Assembly (NCBI RefSeq): GCF_001941505.1
Contig: NZ_CP009248.1
Coordinates: forward strand, 1,612,001-1,676,000
DNA: 64,000 nucleotides
DNA from: Corynebacterium sphenisci DSM 44792
GTDB taxonomy: Bacteria; Actinomycetota; Actinomycetes; Mycobacteriales; Mycobacteriaceae
Reading direction: 5' to 3'
In this document: positions 8,974-19,794 of the stretch, one piece after another
Numbering within the stretch: the first letter of the stretch is position 1
Layout: each line of letters opens with the position of its first letter
Translations under genes and position numbers: made by a program
The notes under the pieces: generated by a model
Database searches by the model: none
Told to the model about the DNA's origin: nothing
The model's input: only the letters and a program-made list of their open reading frames with translations

Positions 8974-9267
8974 TCAGCGCCGCTCCAGCAGCGCGGAGTC
9001 GAGTTCGCCGTGCCGCGAGCACAGCGCGCTCCAGCCGTCCGGGCGCACCTGCACCACCATCCGGCGCCCGCAGAGCATGCAGAACCGGGGCGCCTCCAGA
9101 CCGGCCCGGGCCGAGTGCGAGCGCGCCCGCTCCTCCCCGGCGGCGAGATCGGCGCCGGTGAAGGGGTCGAAGCGGCCGGGGTCGCCGAGCAGGTGCGCCT
9201 CGGCGAGTTCCCGGCTGGCGGGCCGTTTCGGCGGCGCCGGCCACCGCGGCGGCTCAGACGGTGGCAT
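8974..9267 (-). CDS. bsaP: biotin synthase auxiliary protein
   Basis: Encodes 97 residues ending in a compact cysteine module: FCMLCGRRM, then [15 protein letters not shown]. The short length, CxxC plus later Cys-His, and the 14-nt overlap with the end of bioB match the actinobacterial biotin synthase auxiliary protein (Rv1590 type), which from general knowledge is required for the mycobacterial biotin synthase to work. The cysteines may hold metal or contact the BioB iron-sulfur cluster; that is inference. The N-terminal half is Pro/Arg-rich and looks disordered. Translation is probably coupled to bioB. Confidence 0.85.
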   Translation of the reverse strand: MPPSEPPRWPAPPKRPASRELAEAHLLGDPGRFDPFTGADLAAGEERARSHSARAGLEAPRFCMLCGRRMVVQVRPDGWSALCSRHGELDSALLERR

Positions 9268-10303
9268 TGAGCGCCTTGATCGGCAGCCGGATCTTGCCCA
9301 GCAGGTCCAGGTCCTGTTCGGCCGGGCGACCCAGGGTGGTCAGGTAGTTGCCCACGATTACCGCGTTGATCCCGCCGAGCAGGCCCTGTTCCGCGCCGAG
9401 ATCGCCGAGGGTGAGCTCCCGGCCGCCGGCGAAGCGCAGGATGGTCTTCGGCAGGGCCAGCCGGAAGGCGCCGATGGCGCGCAGCGCATCGGCCGCCGGC
9501 AGCGGCTCCCGGCCGCCGAAGGGGGTGCCGGGGCGGGGATCCAGGAAGTTCATCGGCACCTCGGTGGGGTCCAGCTCGGCGAGATCCGCGGCGAATTCGG
9601 CGCGCTGGGCGAGGGTCTCGCCCATGCCGAGGATGCCGCCGCAGCAGACCTCCATCCCGGCCTCGCGGACCAGGCGCAGGGTCTCCCGGCGCTCCTCCCA
9701 GGTGTGCGTGGTGACCACCTCGGGGAAGAAGGAGCGGGCGGTCTCCAGGTTGTGGTTGTAGCGGTGCACCCCGGCGGCGGCGAGCCGGCGCACCTGCTCG
9801 GCGTCGAGGATGCCCACCGAGGCGGCGACGTTGATGTCCACCTCGGCGTGGATCGCGGCGACAGCCTGCTCCAGCTGGGCGAGGAGGCGCTCATCGGGGC
9901 CCTTCACCGCGGCGACGATGCAGAACTCGCTGGCCCCGGTCTTCTGGGTCTGCTTGGCGGCGTCGACCAGGGCGGGGATGTCCAGCCAGGCCGAGCGCAC
10001 CGGGGACTCGAACAGCCCCGACTGGGAGCAGAAGTGGCAGTCCTCGGGGCAGCCGCCGGTCTTCAGGGAGATGATCCCCTCGACCTCGACCTCCTCCCCG
10101 CACCATTTCAGCCGCACCTGGTGGGCCAGGGCGAGCAGCGCCTCGATGTGCTCCTCGCCCAGCTGCAGCACCCGCAGGGTCTCCTCCCGGCTCAGCCCCT
10201 CGCCCCGATCGAGCACCTTCTCCCGGGCGAGCGCGAGGATGGGCGGCAGTTCTTCGGGCACGACGGGCGCGGCGGCGGGGCGTGGATCGGCGGGGCTGGG
10301 CAT
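9254..10303 (-). CDS. bioB: biotin synthase
   Basis: Radical SAM enzyme that inserts sulfur into dethiobiotin in the last step of biotin synthesis. The CPEDCHFC motif near residues 83-90 is the CxxxCxxC that binds the [4Fe-4S] cluster. Other family marks are [44 protein letters not shown] and [12 protein letters not shown]; the arginine in ILRFAGGRE fits the [2Fe-2S] ligand region. At 349 aa it is full length. The ATG follows GGAGGAAGACC. A promoter and a candidate BioQ operator lie about 70-110 nt upstream, and bsaP follows with overlap. No bioA, bioD or bioF is present in the window. Confidence 0.96.
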   Translation of the reverse strand: MPSPADPRPAAAPVVPEELPPILALAREKVLDRGEGLSREETLRVLQLGEEHIEALLALAHQVRLKWCGEEVEVEGIISLKTGGCPEDCHFCSQSGLFESPVRSAWLDIPALVDAAKQTQKTGASEFCIVAAVKGPDERLLAQLEQAVAAIHAEVDINVAASVGILDAEQVRRLAAAGVHRYNHNLETARSFFPEVVTTHTWEERRETLRLVREAGMEVCCGGILGMGETLAQRAEFAADLAELDPTEVPMNFLDPRPGTPFGGREPLPAADALRAIGAFRLALPKTILRFAGGRELTLGDLGAEQGLLGGINAVIVGNYLTTLGRPAEQDLDLLGKIRLPIKALNATV

Positions 10304-10381
10304 GGTCTTCCTCCGGGACTGCGCGGGCGGGGCTGGTCGGCCGGCGGCGGAGATGATCGCCGTTCGGCTGCTTTGACAGCA

Positions 10382-10410
10382 AACCTAGACCCGCCCCGAA
10401 CATCATTCAA
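10382..10410 (-). promoter_or_regulatory. bioB promoter with candidate BioQ operator
   Basis: Reading toward bioB, TTGAAT (10405-10410) and TAGGTT (10382-10387) are separated by 17 nt, predicting a start near 10375 and a leader of about 70 nt. Overlapping the -35, 10397-10409 reads TGAATGATGTTCG, close to the 13-bp TGAAC-N3-GTTAC pattern I recall for corynebacterial BioQ: the arms TGAA and GTTC are kept around a 3-nt centre. A second, offset inverted repeat CATTCAAGTGAATG spans 10404-10417. Binding here would block RNA polymerase. The bioQ gene starts 210 nt away on the other strand. Confidence 0.6.
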
Positions 10411-10626
10411 GTGAATGGCGGGATCCCCGATCCGGGCACGCCCCGCCGGCCCGGGGCCCGGCGGACCGGGGTCGCGGTATGCGGCATCGGCCCTCCGCCT
10501 CCGGCGCGGGGTCCTGCGCCGATCGCCGACCAGGGCAAACGACCGCGGAGGGGCGGGGGCGGAATAGCCCCCGGAACCGGACACGGGGGCGTTCCCGCAC
10601 CCGGCGATTCCACTACCGTGGGGGAC

Positions 10627-11241
10627 GTGCAGCTGAGCAAGGACATCATCACCACCGCGGCCCTGGAGATCCTGGACGAGTACGGCCTGCAGGATCTGAC
10701 CATCCGCCGCCTCGCCCGGCACCTCAACATGGCCGCCGGCGCCATGTACTGGCACTTCCCCTCCAAGCAGGCGCTGCTCGGCGCCGTGGCCACCCGGATC
10801 CTGGACGCCGCCGGCCCGGCGACGGTCTCCGGGGACTGGCGCGCCGACGTCGTCGCCCGCTCCGAGTACCTGCGCACCGCGCTGACCGCGCACACCGACG
10901 GCGCCGAGGTGGTCTCCGCCGCCCTGGCCGCCGGCACCCTGGAGCACTCCCCGGCCGCGGACATCGCCACCCTGCTCGAGCCGGTGGCGATCGACGACAC
11001 CACCCGCGGGGACGCCGCGGCGACGCTGCTGCACTTCATCCTCGGCGCCACCGTCGACGAGCAGACCGCGCGACGCGCCGCCGCCGCGGAGGCGCTCGGC
11101 GCCGGGCCGGCCGGCACCGGGGACCCCGGGGAGGCCGCGGACGCCGCGGAGACGGAGCCCGCGCAGCCCGCGCGCCGGCTGCGCCGCGGGGTGGACATCA
11201 TCGTCGCCGGGATCGGGGCCCTGGCCGCCACCGGGGCGTGA
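10627..11241 (+). CDS. bioQ: TetR-family repressor, probable BioQ
   Basis: Encodes 204 residues. The N-terminal TetR helix-turn-helix is clear: IITTAALEILDEYGLQDLTI, then RRLARHLNMAAGAMYWHFPS followed by KQALLGAVA. The rest is a helical ligand/dimer domain with an acidic Gly/Asp linker near residues 160-178. The GTG at 10627 lies 7 nt after a TACCGT -10 at 10614-10619, so the mRNA is probably leaderless. Identification as BioQ rests on three points: adjacency to glgX (as I remember for C. glutamicum bioQ), divergent placement from bioB, and a BioQ-like operator in the bioB promoter. BioQ represses biotin genes according to biotin supply. It could still be another TetR protein. Confidence 0.8.
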   Translation: MQLSKDIITTAALEILDEYGLQDLTIRRLARHLNMAAGAMYWHFPSKQALLGAVATRILDAAGPATVSGDWRADVVARSEYLRTALTAHTDGAEVVSAALAAGTLEHSPAADIATLLEPVAIDDTTRGDAAATLLHFILGATVDEQTARRAAAAEALGAGPAGTGDPGEAADAAETEPAQPARRLRRGVDIIVAGIGALAATGA

Positions 11242-11317
11242 ACCCGATTCCCCGGTGGCGGGGCCCCGACCAGGGCCTTCCCCGCTCCCGGGGCCCGGCA
11301 CAGTAAAGTGGTGCCCC

Positions 11318-13459
<2,142 letters not shown>

Positions 13460-13493
13460 GCCCTCCCCGCGGCGCCCCCGCGCCGCATCGCGC

Positions 13494-13527
13494 ACCGCCC
13501 CCGCGAGCCTCGGCTCGCGGGGGCGGT
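13494..13527 (+). terminator. hairpin after glgX
   Basis: A perfect 16-bp GC stem (13494-13509 with 13512-13527) closed by 2 unpaired bases, 35 nt after the glgX stop. No T-tract follows. A second hairpin with 9-bp arms and a 4-nt loop lies at about 13559-13581. Together they can end transcription from glgX and from the convergent gene at 13689-13943. Confidence 0.65.
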
Positions 13528-13688
13528 GGCATCCCGCCCGGGGGCGGGGACGCGAAAACGGCGCCGGCGGGGGCCGGCGCCGGGGACTGCGCGGGGTGGG
13601 GTCCGGACCGCGGCGGGCGCGGCCGGCGCACCCGGGCGGGCCCGGGCGCGGGGTCGGGGTCGGGGTTCGCCGGCGGGCGGGCGCCGGC

Positions 13689-13943
13689 TCAGGCGGCGAC
13701 GCGCTCGTCGAAGCGGGCCTGGGTGTCCAGCCAGAAATCGGCGTCGGTGCCGAAGTAGCCGGCCAGCCGGCCGGCGAGATCCCCGGTGACCCGGGTGCGG
13801 CCCTCGCGGAAGCGCTCCAGGGTGGAGCTGGGCACGCCGATGGCCACGGCGAGCCGGTAGATGCTCAGCCCCCGCGGGGCGAGGAAGCGCTCGGCGAGCA
13901 CCTCACCGGGGTGGGCGGGGGCGATGTTCGCGGGATTCGACAT
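13689..13943 (-). CDS. HigA-family antitoxin-like XRE regulator, orphan
   Basis: Encodes 84 residues matching the HigA addiction-module antidote pattern: the opening AHPGEVLAERFLAPRGLSIY, then helix-turn-helix RLAVAIGVPSSTLERFREGR, and the ending YFGTDADFWLDTQARFDE typical of the family. HigA normally pairs with a RelE-like HigB toxin just upstream, but neither flank has an open frame resembling HigB. It may have lost its toxin, or serve as a stand-alone DNA-binding regulator. The ATG at 13943 fits the family start; AGGAAGG lies 13 nt upstream, and TACGGT at 14016-14021 (this strand) is a possible -10. Confidence 0.8.
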   Translation of the reverse strand: MSNPANIAPAHPGEVLAERFLAPRGLSIYRLAVAIGVPSSTLERFREGRTRVTGDLAGRLAGYFGTDADFWLDTQARFDERVAA

Positions 13944-14281
13944 GGGTGGGGCCAATCCTTCCTGGGTGCTGCGGAAATGGCGTCGGCGGGGCGCTGGTGG
14001 CGACCGCCGGGGCATACCGTAGCGCCTCCGAAGCGGAAACGCGCAACGGGCGAGCGGGCATTTCCGCGCCCGGACGCGCCCGATCGGGCATCCACCGCGG
14101 CCCCACCGGCCTCACCGGCGGATTCACCGCCATGGGGATTCGGTTTCCCTCCCAATAATGTCCGGGGAATCACATGGTCGCAACACTGTTACCCCCATCA
14201 CACCCGCACCGGGCCCGCCGGGCCGGTCACCGGATCGCCCCCGGCCCGGCGGGCACCCGCCCCCGGCTAGGATCGGCGGCC
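13944..14281. other. intergenic region between the HigA-like gene and the exonuclease gene
   Basis: 338 bases with no supported gene; frames here have no homology I recognise. It is less GC-rich than its surroundings around 14150-14200. It holds the possible minus-strand -10 for the HigA-like gene (14016-14021) and the plus-strand TAGGAT (14268-14273) for the exonuclease gene. No toxin gene or RNA gene seen. Confidence 0.5.
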
Positions 14282-15751
14282 ATGAGCCACACCCCCGCCG
14301 CAGCCGATTCCGCCGCCGACGACACCCCCGCCGCCTGGGACGTGGCCCTCTCCGGCGCCACCGTGCGGGTGGCCGCCGGCGCGGTCACCGTGGCCCGGCT
14401 GGCCCGCACCGCCGCCGCCGACCACGGCCCGGTCACCGCCCCGGCCGCCGAGGCCGGGCCGGCGCACCGGGCGCCGACGCCGTGGCTGCCCGGGGAGGTC
14501 TCCTTCGCCCCCGCCTCGGCCCTGCCCGCGGTGCGGATCACCGCCGGCTGCGCCGCCGCCGGCGCGGCCCTGCCCGGGCTCATCGCCGCCGCCGCCGAGG
14601 GCGCCGGGGCGCTCGCCGCGGCGGTGGCGGACCTCGACGAGGCGGCCGCGGCGGACGTCGCCGCCGCGGCGGGCCCGCTGCCCGGCGCCGGCGACGCCCC
14701 CGCCCCGGAGCCGGCCGTCGGCGCCGAGGGGGCCGGGGCCCGGGCCACCCGGCTGCCCATCGACTTCATCGCCTTCGACGTGGAGACCGCCAACGACGAC
14801 CCCGGCTCCATCATCCAGCTGGGCCTGGCCGCGGTCCGCGGCGGCGCGGTGGCGGAGACCCGCTCCTGGTACTGCCGTCCCCCCGCCGGGCTGGAGCACT
14901 TCGCCGAGGAGAACATCGCGGTGCACGGCATCCGGCCCTCCGACATCGCCGACGCCCCGGCCTTCGCCGACCGGCTGGCGGACCTCCGGGGCTTCATCGG
15001 CGACGCCCCGGTGGTGGCGCACAACGCCCGCTTCGACTTCACCGCGCTGCGCCAGGCCTGCCGGGCCGCCGGCGCGCCCGCCCCGGCCGTGGACTTCGCC
15101 TGCACCTACCGCTGGGCCCAGGCCGCGCGGGTGCGCACCCCGAACAAGAAGCTGGACACCCTCGCCGCCGCGGCCGGCCACAACCTGGCCGACCACCATG
15201 ACGCCGCCGCCGATGCGGTGGCCTGCGCGGAGGTGGCGCTGTGGCTGATGCGCGGCGACGCCGCGCACGGCGCCGAGGAGCACCGGGACCCGACCGCCTA
15301 CTCCGCCGCCCTGGGCCTGGGCATGGGCCGGCTGGACTCCTCCGGGCTGCGCATGGTCTCCGGCCGGCACTCCGGGGCCGGCGCGGCCGCCGGCGGCGGT
15401 GGCGCGGCCCGGCGCGCCGCCTGGGATGCGGCGAAGACCCCGGACACCGTCCCGGAGCCGAACCCGGACGCCGACCCGGCCGGGCTGCTCTTCGGCCGCC
15501 GGGTCACCCTCACCGGGGACTTCGCCCCCTATGACAAGGGCCGGCTGTGGGAGGCGATCGCCGCCGCCGGCGGGATCATCGGCAAGAACGTCACCCGGAA
15601 GACCGATCTGCTGGTCGCCGGGCCCTGGGACTCGATGACCGCCAAGGAGCGCAAGGCCCGGGAGCTGCGGGACAAGGGCCAGGAGATCGACATCTGGAGC
15701 GAGCGGGAGCTCTTCGACGTGCTCGGCCTGGAGGCCGAACCGCCCTTCTAG
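14282..15751 (+). CDS. DEDDh 3'-5' exonuclease with C-terminal BRCT domain
   Basis: Encodes 489 residues. Residues about 1-155 are Ala-rich and unassigned. A DnaQ-like exonuclease domain follows: IDFIAFDVETANDDPGS carries the first Asp and Glu, VVAHNARFDFTAL the second Asp, and HDAAADAVACAEVAL the His and last Asp of DEDDh. Residues about 405-489 form a BRCT domain (GLLFGRRVTLTGDF, then KNVTRKTDLLVAGPW). This pairing resembles polymerase III epsilon-like proteins of actinobacteria proposed to act in DNA repair or proofreading; the precise partner is unknown. TAGGAT at 14268-14273 ends 8 nt before the ATG, indicating a leaderless transcript. Confidence 0.88.
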   Translation: MSHTPAAADSAADDTPAAWDVALSGATVRVAAGAVTVARLARTAAADHGPVTAPAAEAGPAHRAPTPWLPGEVSFAPASALPAVRITAGCAAAGAALPGLIAAAAEGAGALAAAVADLDEAAAADVAAAAGPLPGAGDAPAPEPAVGAEGAGARATRLPIDFIAFDVETANDDPGSIIQLGLAAVRGGAVAETRSWYCRPPAGLEHFAEENIAVHGIRPSDIADAPAFADRLADLRGFIGDAPVVAHNARFDFTALRQACRAAGAPAPAVDFACTYRWAQAARVRTPNKKLDTLAAAAGHNLADHHDAAADAVACAEVALWLMRGDAAHGAEEHRDPTAYSAALGLGMGRLDSSGLRMVSGRHSGAGAAAGGGGAARRAAWDAAKTPDTVPEPNPDADPAGLLFGRRVTLTGDFAPYDKGRLWEAIAAAGGIIGKNVTRKTDLLVAGPWDSMTAKERKARELRDKGQEIDIWSERELFDVLGLEAEPPF

Positions 15752-15825
15752 GCCCCGGGGGCGACCGCCCGCCCGCGCGCGGCGGATACAGTGGGGGGCC
15801 ACCCGCTTCACCCGAGGAAAGGCAG

Positions 15826-18300
15826 TTGACCGAGGCAATGGACCGTCGACCCATCACATCCACCTACCGGCTGCAGCTGCGCGGGCCCCGGGCCGACGCC
15901 GCCGGCCGGGCGTTCACCTTCGCCGACGCCGAGGCCCAGGTGCCCTACCTCGCGGATCTGGGGGTCTCCCACCTCTACCTCTCCCCCATCCTCACCGCGG
16001 TGCCGGAGTCCAACCACGGCTACGACGTGATCGACCCGACCACGGTCAACCCGGAGCTCGGCGGCATGGCCGGGCTGCAGTCCCTGGCCGACGCCGCGCA
16101 CGCCGCGGGCCTGGGCCTCATCATCGACCTGGTGCCCAACCACCTGGGCGTGGCCGAGCCGCGGCTCAACGAGTGGTGGTGGGATGTGCTCACCCACGGC
16201 CGGGACTCCCAGTTCGAGCCCTACTTCGACATCGACTGGCACGCCGACAACGGCGCCGGCGGGAAGATGGGCCTGCCGGTGCTCGGCGCCGAGGACGACC
16301 TGGACAAGCTGGAGGTGGACCGCTCCGGGGAGGAGCCGCTGCTGCGCTACTACGACCACGCCTTCCCCATCGCCCCGGGCACCGACGCCGGCACCCCGCA
16401 GGAGGTGCACGACCGGCAGAGCTACCGGCTGATGTACTGGCGCGACGGGATCATCGGGTACCGCCGCTTCTTCTCCGTCAACGGCCTGGCCGGGATCCGG
16501 CAGGAGCATCCGGTGGTCTTCGAGCACACCCACCGGGTGGTGCGCGAGCTGCTCGCCGCGGACGTCATCGACGGGGTGCGCATCGACCACCCGGACGGCC
16601 TGTCCGACCCCTTCGAGTACCTCCGCGAGCTGCGCCGGCTGCTCGGCGAGGACAAGTGGCTGGTGATCGAGAAGATCCTCGGCGCCGCCGAGCCCCTGGA
16701 CCCGCGCCTGGACGTCGACGGCACCACCGGCTACGACGCGCTGCGCGAATTCGACAACGTCTTCTACAACCGGGACTCCCGGGACCGGATGTCCATCCTG
16801 GCGCTGCAGCAGTCCGGCTCCCCCTGGGACCGGGCGGCGGTGGCCGCCACCGAGCAGCGGCTGAAGTACGAGATCGCCCGCGGCGAACTCGCCGCCGAGG
16901 TGCGCCGGCTGGCCCGGGCGCTGCGCCGGGACAACTGGTCCACCGGCGGCGGCAACGTCGGCGAGGACGAGCTCATCGACACCATCTGCGAGCTGGTCGC
17001 CGCGATGCCGGTCTACCGCGCCGACTACGAGTCGCTGTCGCGCACCACCTCCACCGTGATCGCGGAGATGGTGGCCCGCTTCCCCTCCCGGGTGTTCGCC
17101 CTGGACCTGATCTCGGCGGGCCTGGTCGCCGACGGGGAGGCCGCCACCCGCTTCGCCCAGGTCTGCGGCGCGGTGATGGCCAAGGGCGTGGAGGACACCA
17201 CCTTCTACCGGGCCTGCCGGCTGGTCAGCTCCCAGGAGGTCGGCGGGGACCCGGGCCGCTACGGCATGTCCTCGGCGGAGTTCCACCTGCTGCAGTCCGA
17301 GCGCGCCCGGCTGTGGCCGAAGTCGATGACCACCCTGTCCACCCACGACACCAAGCGCGGGGAGGACGTCCGCGCCCGGATCCTCGGCCTGTCCGACGTC
17401 AGCGGCGACTGGGCGGAGGCGGTGCGCTCCTGGACCTCCATCACCCCCGCCCCGGACGGGGCCACCGGCTACTTCCTGCTGCAGAACATCATCGGGGTCT
17501 GGCCGGTCGACGGGGTGGTCACCGATGAGCTGCGCGCCCGGCTGCACGCCTACGCGGAGAAGGCGATGCGCGAGGCGGCGATGCGCACCAACTGGTTCGA
17601 GCCCGACGAGGACTTCGAGATGGCGGTGCGGCACTGGATCGACGCCCTGCTCGACGGGCCCCTGCACGACGACATCACCGCCTTCGTCGCCCGGATCGCC
17701 CCGGCCGGCTGGGTCACCGGCTGGTCGCGGAAGCTGCTGCAGCTCACCGGCCCCGGCATCCCGGACACCTACCAGGGCACCGAGTTCGTGGAGGACTCCC
17801 TGGTGGACCCGGACAACCGCCGCTTCATCGACTACGCCGCCCGCGCCGCGGCGCTGGCCGAGCTGGCCCACGGCGCGGCGCCGAGCCCGGTGGCCGCCCC
17901 GGAGACCCCGGCGGAGCCGCCGGAGGGCTTCGACCAGGACGCCGCGGACCGGGTGAAGCTGATGGTGGTGCACGAGGGGCTGCGGCTGCGCCGGGAGCGC
18001 CCGGGCTCCTTCGTGGGCGGCACCTACCAGCCGGTGTTCGCCGAGGGCACCGGGGAGCGCTACCTCGTCGGCTCCGCCCGCGGGCCCGTCGACGGGGAGC
18101 AGGACATCATCACCCTGGTCACCCGCCGCCCGATCGGGCTGCAGGCCGAGGGCGGCTGGGGCGACACCACGGTGACCCTGCCCGAGGGGCTGTGGACGGA
18201 CCGCTTCACCGGCCGCTCCTGGTCCGGCACGGTCACCGTGGCCTCGGTGTTCGACACCTACCCCTTCGCCCTGCTCGTCGCCGACGAGAAGGAGGGCTAG
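15826..18300 (+). CDS. treY: maltooligosyl trehalose synthase
   Basis: TreY isomerises the reducing-end alpha-1,4 bond of malto-oligosaccharides to alpha,alpha-1,1, giving maltooligosyl trehalose that TreZ then cuts. GH13 features include HLYLSPILTAVPESNHGYDV, IIDLVPNHLGVAEP, the nucleophile in DGVRIDHPDGLSDP, VIEKILGAAEPLD, KGVEDTTFYR and GIPDTYQGTEF. TTG at 15826 is preferred since GAGGA stands 7 nt before it and a TACAGT -10 at 15787-15792 predicts a short leader; the ATG at 15838 is the alternative. Length about 824 aa. relS follows after 6 nt. treZ lies 12 kb away. Confidence 0.95.
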   Translation: MTEAMDRRPITSTYRLQLRGPRADAAGRAFTFADAEAQVPYLADLGVSHLYLSPILTAVPESNHGYDVIDPTTVNPELGGMAGLQSLADAAHAAGLGLIIDLVPNHLGVAEPRLNEWWWDVLTHGRDSQFEPYFDIDWHADNGAGGKMGLPVLGAEDDLDKLEVDRSGEEPLLRYYDHAFPIAPGTDAGTPQEVHDRQSYRLMYWRDGIIGYRRFFSVNGLAGIRQEHPVVFEHTHRVVRELLAADVIDGVRIDHPDGLSDPFEYLRELRRLLGEDKWLVIEKILGAAEPLDPRLDVDGTTGYDALREFDNVFYNRDSRDRMSILALQQSGSPWDRAAVAATEQRLKYEIARGELAAEVRRLARALRRDNWSTGGGNVGEDELIDTICELVAAMPVYRADYESLSRTTSTVIAEMVARFPSRVFALDLISAGLVADGEAATRFAQVCGAVMAKGVEDTTFYRACRLVSSQEVGGDPGRYGMSSAEFHLLQSERARLWPKSMTTLSTHDTKRGEDVRARILGLSDVSGDWAEAVRSWTSITPAPDGATGYFLLQNIIGVWPVDGVVTDELRARLHAYAEKAMREAAMRTNWFEPDEDFEMAVRHWIDALLDGPLHDDITAFVARIAPAGWVTGWSRKLLQLTGPGIPDTYQGTEFVEDSLVDPDNRRFIDYAARAAALAELAHGAAPSPVAAPETPAEPPEGFDQDAADRVKLMVVHEGLRLRRERPGSFVGGTYQPVFAEGTGERYLVGSARGPVDGEQDIITLVTRRPIGLQAEGGWGDTTVTLPEGLWTDRFTGRSWSGTVTVASVFDTYPFALLVADEKEG

Positions 18301-18306
18301 CCCCCG

Positions 18307-19404
18307 GTGGCCAAGGCACCCACCCGCCTGTCCGGGCTGCACGACCGCTACGGCCGGTGGCTGGCGGCGCACCCCGACGCCGCGGACGACTTCTCCGAGG
18401 CGATCGCCGAACTGCTCTCCGACGCCGGCATCGCCTTCGACGCGGTGACCGCCCGGGTGAAGACCTGGCGTTCGCTGCGCGCCAAGGCGCGGCTGCGCAC
18501 CGCCGACGGGGCCTGGCGCTACCCCGATCCCTGGGCGGACATCCACGACCTGGTGGGCGTGCGGATCACCACCTACCACTCCCACGAGATCCCGGATGTG
18601 CTGGCGGTGCTCGGCGACAGCCTGGACGTGCTGCGCACCACCGACAAGACCGCGGAGACCCGGGTCGCCGGCCAGCTCGGCTACGGCTCGCACCATCTGG
18701 TGTGCCGGGTCGGCGAGGGCGCCCCGGAGGGCCTGGCCGGCTACCGGGGCCAGCATTTCGAGATCCAGGTGCGCACCGTGCTGCAGCACGCCTGGGCCGA
18801 GTTCGAGCACGATATCCGCTACAAGTCCCCGGAGGGTCCGGTGGACCCCCGGATCGACCGGGCGTTCTCCCTGGCCGCCGGGCTCATCGAGCTCGCCGAC
18901 CAGCAGTTCGACCAGATCGCGGCGATCCTCGACGACGCCGAGGACGCCGATCTCGCCGAGGCCGCGGACCCGGGCGCCGGCGCGGCCGGGGCCGGCGAGG
19001 GCGCCGGGGACGCCGGGGCCTCCGGCGCCGATGAGGTGCGCCTGGGCGCGGACACCCTGCCGGGGCTGCTCACCCTGCTGCTGCCGGGCACGCCCCGGTC
19101 CAAGTCGGAGCAGTACCCCTGGCTGGAGGAGCTGCTCGAGGCCAACGGGGTGACCACCGTGGGCGGCCTGCGCGAGCTGGTGGACGGCGAGCGGGTCGCC
19201 GCGGTGGAGCGGGCCCTGAAGTACCGCTTCCAGCCCGGGCACATCCGGATCGTCGACGATCTGCTGCTCTCCATGCACGGCCAGGAGCACGTGGACCGCA
19301 CCGGGCGCACCGGGGCGCACCCCAAGGTCCGCCCGGACCGGCTCAAGGGCCGGCTGGCGCAGCTGCGCAAGGCCGGGGTCGCCCCGCCCGCCGCCGGGGA
19401 CTAG
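18307..19404 (+). CDS. relS: RelA/SpoT-domain small alarmone synthetase
   Basis: Encodes 365 residues. The synthetase domain (about 45-200) has IHDLVGVRITTYHSHEIPDV, GYGSHHLVCRVGEG and EIQVRTVLQHAWAEFEHDIR, the standard pyrophosphokinase motifs for transferring pyrophosphate from ATP to GTP/GDP to make (p)ppGpp. There is no HD hydrolase domain. A long acidic Ala/Gly linker (about 215-240) and a C-terminal helical region (240-365) make it longer than minimal synthetases. It starts with GTG, and AGGAGGG overlapping the end of treY supports coupled translation. From memory, C. glutamicum relS also follows treY. It links starvation signalling to trehalose metabolism by position only. Confidence 0.85.
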   Translation: MAKAPTRLSGLHDRYGRWLAAHPDAADDFSEAIAELLSDAGIAFDAVTARVKTWRSLRAKARLRTADGAWRYPDPWADIHDLVGVRITTYHSHEIPDVLAVLGDSLDVLRTTDKTAETRVAGQLGYGSHHLVCRVGEGAPEGLAGYRGQHFEIQVRTVLQHAWAEFEHDIRYKSPEGPVDPRIDRAFSLAAGLIELADQQFDQIAAILDDAEDADLAEAADPGAGAAGAGEGAGDAGASGADEVRLGADTLPGLLTLLLPGTPRSKSEQYPWLEELLEANGVTTVGGLRELVDGERVAAVERALKYRFQPGHIRIVDDLLLSMHGQEHVDRTGRTGAHPKVRPDRLKGRLAQLRKAGVAPPAAGD

Positions 19405-19784
19405 CCGCGGCGGCCGCGCAGCCGGTCCAGCTCCCGGCGCTCCTTCTTCGTCGGCCGGCCCGCGCCGCGGTCGCGCACCGGCACCGCGGCGAGCACCTCC
19501 CGCGGCGGCGGCGCCGGGCTGCGGTCGAGGTAGCAGGTGCGCGCCACCGGGGCGCCGACCCGCTTGGCGATAGTGTGGCGCACCTCGACGATATGCTCCC
19601 GGTGGTTCGCCCACAGCCGCACCTCATCGCCGGGGGCGATGAGCTGCGCCGGCTTCGCGGTCGCGCCGTTGACCTTCACATGCCCGCCGCGGCAGGCCGC
19701 CGCCGCCTTCGACCGGGTCTTCAGCAGCCGCACCGCCCACAGCCAGGCGTCCACCCGGACCGGGGCCGAGTCCTGCTCCGCCAT
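19401..19784 (-). CDS. S4-domain RNA-binding protein (Hsp15-like)
   Basis: Encodes 127 residues. The S4 fold is evident in VRVDAWLWAVRLLKTRSKAA, GHVKVNGATAKPAQLIAPGD and VRLWANHREHIVEV. The C-terminus is basic (GRPTKKERRELDRLRGR), as in heat-shock protein 15, which binds stalled 50S subunits carrying nascent chains. A role in ribosome recycling is inferred from the family. The stop overlaps the relS stop within CTAG on the opposite strand. TAGGGG at 19792-19797, 7 nt before the ATG, may be a -10 and coincides with the stop of the upstream gene. Confidence 0.85.
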   Translation of the reverse strand: MAEQDSAPVRVDAWLWAVRLLKTRSKAAAACRGGHVKVNGATAKPAQLIAPGDEVRLWANHREHIVEVRHTIAKRVGAPVARTCYLDRSPAPPPREVLAAVPVRDRGAGRPTKKERRELDRLRGRRG

Positions 19785-19794
19785 GGGCGCACCC

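Noticed and set aside
10404..10417. CATTCAAGTGAATG as the BioQ operator itself
   Set aside because: Its arms face the opposite way from the remembered BioQ pattern; the overlapping TGAATGATGTTCG at 10397-10409 fits better, though the repeat may still matter.
15808..19614. 1268-codon minus-strand frame opposite treY and relS
   Set aside because: It spans two well-supported genes and its translation is Gly/Val/His/Gln-rich low complexity.
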